Assembly: GCA_963924555.1 (NCBI GenBank)
Contig: OZ004596.1
Span: 5,404,139 to 5,468,138, forward strand
Length of the DNA: 64,000 bases
Origin: Crambe crambe
Taxonomy: Eukaryota; Porifera; Demospongiae; Poecilosclerida; Crambeidae
Reading direction: 5' to 3'
Shown: in pieces, positions 11,901 through 22,800 of the stretch
Numbering within the stretch: position 1 is the first letter of the stretch
Layout of the letters: every line of letters begins with the position of its first letter
Position numbers and translations under genes: made by a program
The notes under the pieces: generated by a model
What the model saw: only the letters and a program-made list of their open reading frames with translations
Told to the model about the DNA's origin: nothing
Database searches by the model: none

Positions 11901-12388
11901 TACAAGCATGGAACGATAAGGCTACATGCATCCCATATTAGCTAGCCTACCTTGATCAGCTGCACTTCAACTACATCATGAACCAAATCAATTTTTTCCC
12001 TTTGTGCTCGAAATTCGAGACAACTTTTAGCCACATCCAAAGGGAATGCTGTATCATTTAGTAAAGCATCTTCCAGCTCATTCTTTTTTTCCAGTAGGAG
12101 CTCAGTCTCTCGTGAAATTTGCTCGATTTTCTTCTCTACTTCTTGTTTCCAGAAGCTGATTTCTCTTATCCTCTGGGAAAATTTGTAATTGACAGATTCC
12201 TGCGTTTTGGCAGTGGTAATTTCCGTATCTTTGCAGAGTCTGTCAGTCTCTGCACGGAGCCTTTCAGCAGCTGCCCTTTCTTGCTCTGAATTGGTGTAAT
12301 TGAGAAGATTGGAAGCACGCCATTCAGAGGGCAGATATTTTTGTGGTTCTCTGATGAGATTACTCATCGCTTCCAACAGGGTAGGCAC
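8940..12388 (-). CDS. TEKT4: Tektin, closest to tektin-4
   Basis: Five exons (8940-9296, 9912-10134, 10892-11035, 11800-11870, 11951-12388) give 410 residues (human TEKT4 435). Tektins are coiled-coil filament proteins inside the A-tubules of axonemal doublets. The N-terminal block (YLPSEWRASNLLNY, then KFSQRIREISFWKQEVEKKI and ETELLLEKKNELEDAL) and the block KIDLVHDVVEVQLIKEVEVL align best with tektin-4. The C-terminus ends SKSLFIDQEQCMALRSQL, as in tektins. The tektin signature nonapeptide RPNVELCRD is degenerate here (YRSTKENVRD). The assignment to TEKT4 over TEKT1/2 rests on recalled sequence. It is head-to-head with SLX1. Confidence 0.88.
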
Positions 12389-12583
12389 AGCAGCGGAGCG
12401 CTTTCGGTGGTTCTAAGGCTTTGAAGCAGCTCAAAACTTACACGAAGTCAAGCGGACTTTTATACCTGATTCCTCCCCAAAAATGTTGCAAGGTGGTGTT
12501 AGTCCGTAGTCATGGAAACTTTCTAAATAAAGGAAAACCTTCAAATATTTTCTATTAACGATCATTACCTATCGGGAGGCAGA
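12389..12583. promoter_or_regulatory. Bidirectional promoter, tektin/SLX1
   Basis: 195 bases separate two divergent start codons. It includes a CpG-containing stretch near 12389-12410 (cagcggagcgctttcgg). The promoter role is inferred from the gene arrangement. Confidence 0.45.
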
Positions 12584-14231
12584 ATGACTGAAGAAGTCCT
12601 CTCAGCTGAAGAAGATGATGAATACTCGTGTTCACAGTCTTCCGACGTTGATACAGACGCATGGAGTGACAGTGACTCCGAAATTGACGCACATGTTCAT
12701 ACAAGAGGAGAATTTTTCGGTTGCTACCTACTAGTTTCCAAGAGTCCAAAGTTCAAAGGACGAACCTACATAGGATTTACTGTAGACCCAAATCGCAGGC
12801 TTAAACAGCACAACAGTGGTCATCAAAAAGGTGGTGCAAGAAAAACAAGTGGAAAAGGACCATGGTATTCAATATGTGGGCTGAATATGTGGTTTTTACC
12901 ATTTTCAAAAATGCTTCCCACATTATCCTCCTTATTAATTCAATTAGTTTTATAGCTTCAGTTTTTATCCCACACACCCAATGCTAACGTTGTGGTGATC
13001 CATTATGTTGTTTTCACCACTACAGGGACATGGTGCTCATCGTTCATGGTTTTCCTAACCACATAGCAGCTCTTAGGGTGAGTGTTTCAGCATCTACTGA
13101 TCGGGTCAGTAATATTTGCTATAATGCAGTTTGAGTGGGCATGGCAGCACCCTAATCGCTCTCGACGACTTGGAAAGTCCATAGCACCAAAGAAGAGGAC
13201 GGAGACACACTTCCAGTATCGATTTAGAATATTAGCAGAGATGCTATCAGTTGGCCCTTGGTGGAGATTGCCCCTAACAATTAGGTATTATCATTACACT
13301 TAATCATCTTCTTTTCTGTTAAGTGTTTAGCACTGTGTCTGTTGATGGTTAGGTGGCTAAAACAAGAATTTGAGATCCACTTCCCCTTGGATAAGCAGCC
13401 TCCAATTCACATGCCAATAGCTTATGGTTTAGTGGACTTCCATAGAAAACAAAAAGATTCTCTCTCTCAACTGTGTTCTCTTTCTCAACTGTGTTCTCTT
13501 TCTCAACCTAACATGCCAATGGAAGAGAGTGTTGTCAGTTCAGCACGGGATAAGGGTGACATCTGCATGCGGAGTGGAATTATTCAAGGGAACCAGGACT
13601 CTTGTCACCTTTGTGATAATAAAGTAAGGCATTTTTTTAAGTTAACGTCTTGGAATGAGTAGTTTCACATAATGATTATGGGGAAATTCCTCTACAACCA
13701 GCTATGAAATGTTATTTTATCAGGTGAAAGGTGAATTTCTTCACTGCTATCACAAACACTGCACATTATCAGCTCATGTGACTTGTTTGGGTCATCAACT
13801 GGTCCTGAATGAAGGGAAAGATAGTCCACACCTGATTCCAGTCTCCGGTCTTTGCCCTAACTGTGGGCAGGAATTATTATGGGGCGAATTAATTAGACAG
13901 CATAAGGCGGATGAGAAAACCGAAGGGGATGCTGTAGATTCAGTCTCCACACAAAAAAGAAAGGTAATTAATGGTTAAATTTAAGGGTTTAATAAGAGAT
14001 GAAAGGGGGAAATCCAAGATTGTATAAACAAATACTAAGATATTAATATCTCCTCTCTGAATCTGAAACTATCTCTTATTTGGCCTCTTTATTACCACCA
14101 CCTATCCTGGTTTCATTCTTTATATGTACATGTAGGTGCCTGCTTCATGCTCTCAGCCTGTTCATGCCAAGAGGCAGAAGGCTGGCACTAGTGCTCCGAG
14201 CCACTGGTCTGAGGCACTACACATGCAGTGA
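12584..14231 (+). CDS. SLX1: Structure-specific endonuclease subunit SLX1
   Basis: Six exons (12584-12864, 13026-13077, 13130-13284, 13353-13623, 13724-13963, 14136-14231) give 364 residues. After an acidic Ser-rich N-terminus (~45 aa) comes a GIY-YIG (URI) nuclease domain: [39 protein letters not shown], then [20 protein letters not shown], which holds the catalytic Glu. The C-terminal PHD/RING-like zinc domain reads [22 protein letters not shown] and [14 protein letters not shown]. With SLX4, SLX1 cuts branched DNA and Holliday junctions. The GIY motif is GCY here. The extra linker at 13460-13507 carries an 18-base tandem repeat coding LCSLSQ. The protein is longer than human SLX1 (275 aa) because of the N-terminal acidic tail and a longer linker. 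Confidence 0.93.
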
Positions 14232-14609
14232 CCAGAAACCTGACCAAGAATGATCCTAGAAGTGCTCCAACACCTGCAAGTCCAACACTCAATAGATGTG
14301 TTCAAATAAGGGCATACTTGAACCGACAACCCAGTGTGTACTGACCTTAACTAATATTTATGTTAGTAAAGAAAACTCTTTATGTGTACTTAGACATCGT
14401 ATGATTCTGAAGATTGATAAATTATTCTGGTTGCTAAGGTGTGTAATGAGTGCCATGTGAATAGCATAATTGTGGCCTAAGTAATAATATGTATTGGTAA
14501 TATGACTTCATCATGTGATAGCAGTACCAATAAGGTTTCTTAATTAGTGTTAATATTCGTTTTGCAATATAAAAATAGTGCTTTGCTTTTTGTTCACTTC
14601 TCTAACAGC
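14232..14609. other. Intergenic, SLX1 and LRR gene 3' flanks
   Basis: This stretch lies between two convergent stops. I see no conserved coding frame or repeat, only AT-rich sequence that should hold the two 3' UTRs. Confidence 0.4.
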
Positions 14610-16229
14610 TTAACAGCTGCTCATTTTCCAGTCCCCAGAATCACACATGTAGTCTTCAGGTCCTTGATTGGTTCCCTTGAGACAATTTTGGCCTTTCTGG
14701 CACCAACCGCAACCAGTGGCTTGGAGACAAGCACTGCACGATCCATGGTTAGCTTTAGCATTGCATGAATCACAGCTAGCGGTACACTCTTTCGGCACAG
14801 AGGTAGACAGAGGACAGGACCAAGGGTTGTTGTAAAAGAGGCAAGTGTAGTCTACAATTCGCTTGAAGAAGTCGTCAACCCCACTCTCTATGTCCGAGAA
14901 CGTGTTATAACTTATGGCAAATTCAGCTATCGTTTCTTTTAAGTTATTGATTGTGTTTGGGATGGTTCCGTATAACTCATTACCGCTTACATCCAATACA
15001 GTCAGGTTAACGGCATGGCCAAGGCTTGGGGGGAAAGTGCCTGAGAAGTTGTTACGCGAGAAATACAAGTTTTCCAGGTTTTTGCATTCATTGAAAATGT
15101 CAGGGATTTGGCCTGTGAATTGGTTATCGGAAACTTCCATATCCACCAATTTGCGCATGTTACATATGCAGTTTGGGATTTCACCTTTCATTGAGTTATT
15201 AAACAGCCTGAGAGAAATCATTTCCTTACAGTTGCAAAGAGATGGAGGAAATTCACCAGTGATTTTGCCATTGATCAGAATTAAGTACTGGACTTTTTTC
15301 CAGCTTGAGCCAATCCAAGAAGGTAGTGGTCCAGATAAACCATCCATCTCAACATTAAGTAGATTCACCAATGTGCTATAGGTATCAGGGATACTGAACT
15401 GGTTAAAGTTGTTATAAAAAGTCCACAAGCGCTGCATGTTAACCAACTTTCCGTAAGATGATGGCAGAGTACCAGTGAGTGCATTACGGGATACCACAAA
15501 ATCAGTGAGCATCACAGACTCTGATAAACCACTGGGAAGCTCCCCAGTAAGAGCATTGCTTGAAACTTCGAAAATCTGGAGGTTTGGTGCGCTGAAGGAG
15601 CGTGGGAAATAGCCTTTTATGTTGTTTGAGTAGAGAGCCAGCTGTGTCAAGTTGGGCATGTTAATCTCGGGGGGAAGAGAACCAGAGATGGAATTTGTAT
15701 TAACGTCCAGAATCTGCAAGGACTGCAATGCAAAGATTTGCGAAGGTATCTCTCCAGTCAGTATGTTATTGTACAGTCTCAAGACTTGCAGTGATGTTGC
15801 TCGGGCCAAATCAGAGGGTATAGAACCATCCAAGCCATTATAGACCAAATTGATCTGAATCACTCGACCTTCAATGCAGTACAGACCGAACCAAAAGGGA
15901 TAGGTACAGGGTTCACCTTTCATCCAGCCAGTATTGTTGACCCATTTTGGTCCATTTGTGGACTGATACAGAGCTTCCACTGCGGCACGATCCTCAGGAT
16001 TGGTAGGCGTGTCCTCAATAAACGACCCTTCAGGGCGCCTCATGGCTGCCACCAACTTCTCTTGCTCCTGGTGCAATTTTTTGTGGTATTTTATCTCACT
16101 TTGCTCCAGCATTGCTTCTCTTCTGTACTTTGCTTTCTGCATCTGCTCCTCGATGGTTTGCTTGGGTTGAGCTGCTGCCACAAGTGAACTCAGAAGAGAA
16201 CTCAACAGTAAACACAAAATAAGATTCAT
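14610..16229 (-). CDS. Secreted plant-type LRR protein with C-terminal PSI domain
   Basis: This is a single-exon gene of 539 residues in an intron-rich neighbourhood. A signal peptide (MNLILCLLLSSLLSSLVAAA) is followed by a charged helix. Then comes a cap resembling the plant LRRNT_2 type (DRAAVEALYQSTNGPKWVNN-TGW). About twelve ~24-residue repeats of the plant-specific LxxLxLxxNxLTGxIPxx class follow (e.g. LQVLRLYNNILTGEIPSQIF). The C-terminus is Cys-rich (SCDSCNAKANHGSC, then GCGWCQKGQNC), which reads as a PSI/plexin repeat. No transmembrane segment or kinase is present, so it is probably secreted or matrix-bound, with unknown ligand. Several Asn-x-Ser/Thr sites (NNT, NLT, NNS, NFS) suggest glycosylation. 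Confidence 0.82.
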   Translation of the reverse strand: MNLILCLLLSSLLSSLVAAAQPKQTIEEQMQKAKYRREAMLEQSEIKYHKKLHQEQEKLVAAMRRPEGSFIEDTPTNPEDRAAVEALYQSTNGPKWVNNTGWMKGEPCTYPFWFGLYCIEGRVIQINLVYNGLDGSIPSDLARATSLQVLRLYNNILTGEIPSQIFALQSLQILDVNTNSISGSLPPEINMPNLTQLALYSNNIKGYFPRSFSAPNLQIFEVSSNALTGELPSGLSESVMLTDFVVSRNALTGTLPSSYGKLVNMQRLWTFYNNFNQFSIPDTYSTLVNLLNVEMDGLSGPLPSWIGSSWKKVQYLILINGKITGEFPPSLCNCKEMISLRLFNNSMKGEIPNCICNMRKLVDMEVSDNQFTGQIPDIFNECKNLENLYFSRNNFSGTFPPSLGHAVNLTVLDVSGNELYGTIPNTINNLKETIAEFAISYNTFSDIESGVDDFFKRIVDYTCLFYNNPWSCPLSTSVPKECTASCDSCNAKANHGSCSACLQATGCGWCQKGQNCLKGTNQGPEDYMCDSGDWKMSSC

Positions 16230-16803
16230 GACCTGAAATTATCATATTAAAGCATAAACAGTTTTTCATAGTTTAGCTATAGCTAGTAAGCTACTGTCAA
16301 TTCTCATACCTTCAGCTGTGCTACCTTTTTTGCTTTGAAGTTGAAATACTGATAGCAGATGAGTTTTTCAGCAATCAAGGGCTGCTTTTATGATAGCTAA
16401 TGTGGAGGTGTAGCTAGCTAGGTAGGTGGGGCAGGATGAGAGCAAATAAACAAAAACCCACTTGCATTTCCTGCAGTAACTCATTCCATGTTCCATCACC
16501 ATGAATCAATATGCTTAGTCTGATGGATGCATTTTTCAGGTTCAAGGTATTGAGTACAACAGTGCAGTGATTACATTTTATATGTATAAACTGTATACAA
16601 AACCAGATAATGAAATTCATGTACTGTTGATTGGGAGTTGCTAGTCACGTTATCGCTATTCACATATAGAGACGTGCTTATTTATTCAGCCAAGCGCCAA
16701 TCACTGCCACTTTGGCAGGCTAGACAAAGATTGAAAGGTGGCTAGCAAAGGAACAACTTTTCGATTTGAAAAGCAACACCATAGGCATTGCGTGCTGGAT
16801 TTA
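16230..16803. promoter_or_regulatory. Divergent intergenic region, LRR gene/BCR
   Basis: This holds the 5' flanks of two divergent genes. The BCR frame is open back to 16735, where an in-frame TGA closes it, so the first 69 bases before the ATG at 16804 are readable but have no ATG. They are either 5' UTR or the end of a spliced exon. Confidence 0.4.
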
Positions 16804-19800
16804 ATGGAAGCACTTCTGCAGGATTGGAACGCGGAATTTGGACCTGAAATCCAACCTCCGGAATGGGTTTTTAACTTGAGTGCAGAAGATAAACTGCCAG
16901 AAAATGTCGGAAGTAAGGTAACAGAGTGTGAAGAGAGAGTAAAGAAATTGAAGGGAGAGTTAGACCAGCATTTATTTCTACTCCTCTGGCTAAGGAGGCT
17001 TCGTGATAACGGACTAGCTGACGCTTCCACGAGTAGCAAACACAGTCACGTGCAAGAAGCAGACACTGTTGTCACTGTTCTCACCGAGAACGAAACGAAC
17101 AAGGAAGTCGCTCAGAGTGAGTCTAGCGCACCTGGGAAGGTATCTTCTTCCTCAACAGAAAGTCCTAATACAGCTTCTGGGAGTTTTTCACCTGCTACCA
17201 AGAGTGTGGTTTCTCCTAGCAATTCTGACCACCAAATTTTTGGCCAAAGTTCAAGTCCTGAAGCCTCTTTGGATAGTATCTCCGTCTCTCCTAAGTGTAG
17301 CAGACATAGATTTGTCCATAGTGTTAGTTCCAAAGATATTCAGGTAGCCAAGGTGGTGCATCAACGTGTCGTTGACGAAGGAAGACATTGGTCTTGTATG
17401 AACCTTGCTCAAGCTAGTGAAGAAAGTTCTCTTGTGGATAAACGTGGACGGTGTAGCAGTGCTCCTAATCTGAGTGTTGGAGGGTTAACTCGCACACGAC
17501 TCAGCGAGAAGAGCAAGAAGCGAATCCTTTCTTCTCCTTGTCCCAATTTGCCGGCGGTTGCTGGTGAGAATGCTAATGCTGTTGTTAATGGTGAACACAT
17601 AGAGCAACCTAACTGCAAAACCACGGATAGTACCAATAAAGTCATCTTCAGAACAAAATCGCTTCGGAAGAAATCGTCCACAATGGATATTGAAGAGGAC
17701 GTGAGTAAATGGAAGGGAAGTGGTAGTGATTCTACTGCTATTGGGGTGAAGCGCTCCAGTAATGGCATACTTGATACCTACGAGGGCTATAACTATATAA
17801 TGAATGAAGATGAGGATCCAGCACTCATCAACGTGATGGCCACTCGTATACGAGGGCGTCTCTCTCGTTCCTCAGTGAGTGACTCTCACTCGGAGAGTGA
17901 GAAGGTGGCCAATGGGGACAGTGGTGGTGGGATAGTGAGTCCAACCGAGGATAGTCGTCATACCCCTTTACCAAGTGTTGAGTCAGCTGCTGCAACTAGT
18001 GATACAGATATTCTTCCTGCCCTTCGCAAGAAAAGTGATATAGCACCAGTTAAGCGAGTTTCGTATCATTATTCGGATGATGAGTGTCTAACACCGAAGA
18101 TCATTGGAGAGTCTATGACATTTGCTGGAAATAGTCCTGTTGATAGTGAAGGATGTAGCCACAGAAACTCCGGTGGCTCTAATGGTGTTCTTGATGAAGA
18201 AGGAGGCCCCTGTGATCTCACGTTAACTAGAGAGAAGCATGATGTGACCACCAGGCTCAACCGTGCACAGACCATCACAGCTGAAAATGCTCAGGACTTT
18301 TCATATGAGAATCAGAGACCTTCAGGTAGTTCTGTAATAAGTGAAAAGTCATCACGGATGCAAGTTCTCCCAGAAGGTAGTGTTCCCTCAGATGATTCTG
18401 CTGTTGATATTTTTGAGCAGTCTTCTGATAGCTTTTCGGAACTTGGGGGCTTGGGGTTAGATATCGAAAGCACACTGTCCATTATACGAGACAGACCTGA
18501 AATGAGCATGGCCACTCTTCTGGATGTACAAGAGAATGACAAAATGAACGAACGTATCCAATTCCAACCTGCTTTGGATTCAACTTCTGAAGATTTAGAA
18601 TACGGAGAAAACATTGAAATAGACGAGGCAACCATTTCTGCCGTCACTTTGAGTAATAACTTGATCGGTTCCAGATCAAACTCTGCTAGTTCCCTCCCTG
18701 GGCTTTTTTCGGAGAACAGTGGGGCATATTCATCTCCCCCCGAACAAGAATCTCCCACCCATTCGGCAGTGCATGGGGTCAATTTACGGCAAGGTGGAGG
18801 GAAAAGGGCCAATAGAAGAGGACGGATGGGAAATGCTGACTTGGAAAAGATGACAGTTGGTATTGGATCAGATGAAGAGCAATCAACTTCCAGATCGTCA
18901 ACTAGCTTGAATTCTGAAGAGGAATCTGTACCTACAAGTCCATTAGCAGAGATGATGGCTGATGAAAACATGGTGAGTTCATATTGTACAGGTGTAGGTC
19001 CATGATAGTGTGTTGTTAACCTTGTGTGTGTGTTCGTGGATGCATGCATGTGTACATGCTGGACATGTATACGTGTGCATGTTAGCAGAATAGCTGGGGG
19101 CTTTGACAAAGAAATCTGGATTGTACTCAGTGGTGCATGATGTGCAAAGTTTGTTCTTTTTTCCCTCATGTTTTAAAATTCAACTGTATTATTGCTAGCT
19201 TTTACAAACTGATGTGTTTGTGTTTCAAAATGGATTAGAATTTAGCTGTTCATACTACATACTCCAACAGTCTGTGACGTAACTCTATTGGCGTGAGTCC
19301 ATTAGGGCAACCCTCACTTGTCAGTAATTGATGGCCTCTGCTCTCTGTATGTCTGTACGGTTACATACATGCCATTTCTATTTCTTGGCTGAGGGTCCAT
19401 GCAAATAATGTGTTTGTATTATCTCTGAGTGTTCTGCATTATGGATTGTGTGTGGTAATGAGGTCCTTATGCCTCTCCTCTGTCTTTAGACATTCTGTAC
19501 ATACTAAAGATGAGATCTTCAGACTACAATGTTCTCTTATCTCTCATTTGGAGGTTCCTTCAACTCCTTATCTTAGCTCTGTGTCAGGGGGGAACGTCAC
19601 TCTTTTCTTTTGATGTTAAACCACAGATTTTATTTTGATATGTGGAGCCACCCCTAATTGCAGTTGTGTTGCGGTACATTATAGCCTTCCCTATCCTGTC
19701 AGGCCTCAGTCAGCAATGTAGTAAACATACCCTAATTCTGTCCTCTTACATGTGCCATTCATTGAGTAATATCCAAGCAGGTAACCCCACAATCCTGGTA

Positions 19801-22800
19801 CTATCAGCTCCTCTATTGAAGTCTGTGATGCTATCATAATATTGTACAGATGTAGCCCCTGCCCAGGCCCAGTGGTAGTGGTCATGTGAAAGCCCCTATC
19901 TCTGTTCTCCCTAATCCTGTCTTGTTATTTATCGACACAAGTGACAAGCACTGGAAGTTGACAAGTTCTATATATGGACTAAAATCCCACATTATGTGTA
20001 TACACTGTCTCGTCTGGCGAGCACTCTTTTTGGTGTGTGATACAAAAAGCACAATTCCCTTAGACAGAGTGAGTGAGTGAGTAAGTGAGTATACAGAGAG
20101 AGGACTTGTAGTGGTGGTGCTTCTATTTGTATGTAGGTCTTTCAACTTTCATCCCCCCACTTTTTGATGTGGTGAGTCGTAAGCAGCTCTAACAAGTATT
20201 TTTTGGATTTGTTACTTTTGAATAACATCCTCTGCTTTTCCATGGTAACCAAGGATTCAATTCCATGTCAGAGTACATTTCATTGGATTATTGCTAATTA
20301 GTTTTATAATTATCACCTACCTTCACCAATCTCTTGTGTCACTATAATTCTGTATGCTAATTATGTGACATGCATGACAGTGGCAGCATCATGACCAATC
20401 CCATGCCTGTGACATGCATGTACATGTATCACACTTTCCATGCCTGTGACATGCATGTATACACCACAATGTACTAGTGGCATGTATATGTGACATGCAC
20501 GTATATGTGATATGCACATACATGTAGCACACACTGCACATTATAAACATATGGCCCCCTAATTCCTTGTGGTCCAAGTACATCTGTTGCGTTGGAGTAA
20601 TAGTCAGGAACTTAGTATGTTAATTAGAGACACTCAGCAAGTAAAATTGCAATGTTGTATGATAGGATGAGGCTAGAAGGCTTTAGGATGAGGCTAGAAG
20701 GCTTTTGTTTCACGTTTCCTAATCATTTGGTTCTCCCATTTTTCCCAGAATGCCTTTTCATATTATAGTATCAAGATGAATTCATCAGCTACAAATTGAA
20801 GGTCACGTAGATATTGAATGATTGCTGCATGTGTTTAAACTGAAGATACAGTCCACACAAAATAAACAGTTAGTATTTTGACTTTGGAGTATTCAACGCC
20901 AGGTGTTGAGTCCTAGCATCGTATAGTTACCAAGTCAGCCTCTCCTCCCAGCATATCTGACACTGCTATCCAAAAATCCCCACCCTATTGGTTGGTTTGT
21001 CATTCCTAAGACACCCGAATCTACATTTCAATACCTGATGCTGATGCTAAGTACGCTCCAGGCTTCTTTCTATGGTACTCAGTCTATCTATATTCTTGGA
21101 ACAGCATTTTCCCCTCCTATTTTGTGATTCTGCTTTGATTTCTGTGGCTTGTTTAGTCCTGTGCATGAGACACACCTTGCAGGTCTCTGTTCAACTCGAA
21201 TAACATGACAGAGTTAATGTGATCATTTTGAATCACTAAGTTATTAGAGGAATTTTGTAGGAGCAGGAAGTAAATGAAGGGAGGGGTATTAAGTTTGGGT
21301 CTGGTTGCACTTCTTTTATTGATGGACTAGGCCACCTTTGTTTTGTCAGATCCTACATTGGACTGTTAGATGGAGAAATTTTCTTGGAACCTGGAATAAG
21401 TGGATCTGGTAGTGAACCTGAACTTTTGTGGTTGCTTTCATGTGTCTAGAGGCTATGCGTATTTTGAGTGTGCATCAAATGAAGACTTAAATATAGTCTG
21501 CCCACTTACCTGCATATGACATCACCAAGGAGGTTGCCTCCAATATGCTTGTATGGCTTGCATTAGTCAGGAAGTAACTTATAAATAATATGATGTGGGT
21601 TATCTTTTAGACCAGGCAAGTACTTAATGGCTCTGTTATTTCTGTAAGTAAAGGACACTGAATACCTAAGAAGTATAGTTAAAATAATACATATGACTTC
21701 ACCAACAAGTTTGGCAGTCTTTAGAATTTCACTTGTTCTCCTGCATGTTGTTGACTTTTGCCTCGACATTTTCGTGAAGAAGCAAAAGATTCCGACTACT
21801 TTCACTTTATGAAGTTGGCAGCTGGGGGGAACAAGGCTGTCACATTCTGGGTCCTGTTTGTGAAATCTGTCACTGGGTAACATGACCTTGTAGAAACTGT
21901 TCCTGGAAATATTCTGTCATTGTCATTTCTAGTTGCAACTAAATGATTGATGTGTGAATAGTTTGTAGTACACAGCTCATCTCAAGTCACGTATATGTGC
22001 ATATACTAAACAGTAATTTGTTGGGGCAAATTTTAAATAGTGTGTGTATGTGCAGTATATCAATTTTGTTTCAAAAAACTCTTGAAAACTTCCCTCCCAA
22101 AAATATTTTGGGTTGCTTGCTGGTAGCTTGATGGTGATGGGCTGGGTCATGTGACTGTGAAGCACCAAAAGCTCCAGTAAATGTTTTTGAAGTGTATAGA
22201 AAACACGAATCACTAAACGTTCTAAGGCTATTCTTTGCTTTGGAGATCCACCTCAAGAGGCATTTTTGAGAGGTTTGCATGTCATCTAGGCAAAGTATCA
22301 AAAGTCCAAGCTTGGGTTGTACTTATAAAGTAGTACCCTTATATGGTGCTCTTTTCTCTCCCCCTCCCGTATTGCAGTCACCAGGTTCTCGCTCATCCCG
22401 CTTGTTCCAAGTGAGGCACAGTACAGTGGTCGTCCACGGGGAGCAGTTGGTCATCAGGAAACTGGTTGTGGTGGGGGTGGTCTCTGCAGAAAAAAGCTAC
22501 ATTGAGTGCCTCTCAGTTCTCAAAGAGGTTAGTAGTCATCTATACAGTGTGTATATAGCAGTTGTGTCCTGAAATAAGGACGTCCTTTTAATCAGGTCAT
22601 CCCAGAATCAAATACTGAGAGATTCCAATGTATGGATTACAGGTTGTGGGTGTCCAATCCGCAATGTGTTGTTGATGTAACTTTATCACGGATGAAAGTG
22701 TCGTGATATAATAAGAACTTCCTTGGCGTGCCCCCTCAGTTCTCATTACAGAATGTATGTACATACAGAGAATTAGGATCAGCTGGCTGATCACTTTTCT

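Larger units (their letters stand above)
18973..22377. other. BCR intron 1 (3.4 kb)
   Basis: The longest BCR intron. I see no conserved coding frame on either strand. It holds a GTGA tetranucleotide run, a 21-base perfect tandem duplication and a degenerate CATGCA/TGTACATG-rich stretch (about 20360-20530). A nested gene or enhancer cannot be excluded. Confidence 0.4.

Noticed and set aside
16738-16803. GTG-initiated extension of the BCR reading frame
   Set aside because: The extra 22 codons need a GTG start, which is not expected for an animal nuclear gene. The ATG at 16804 aligns with the BCR N-terminus.
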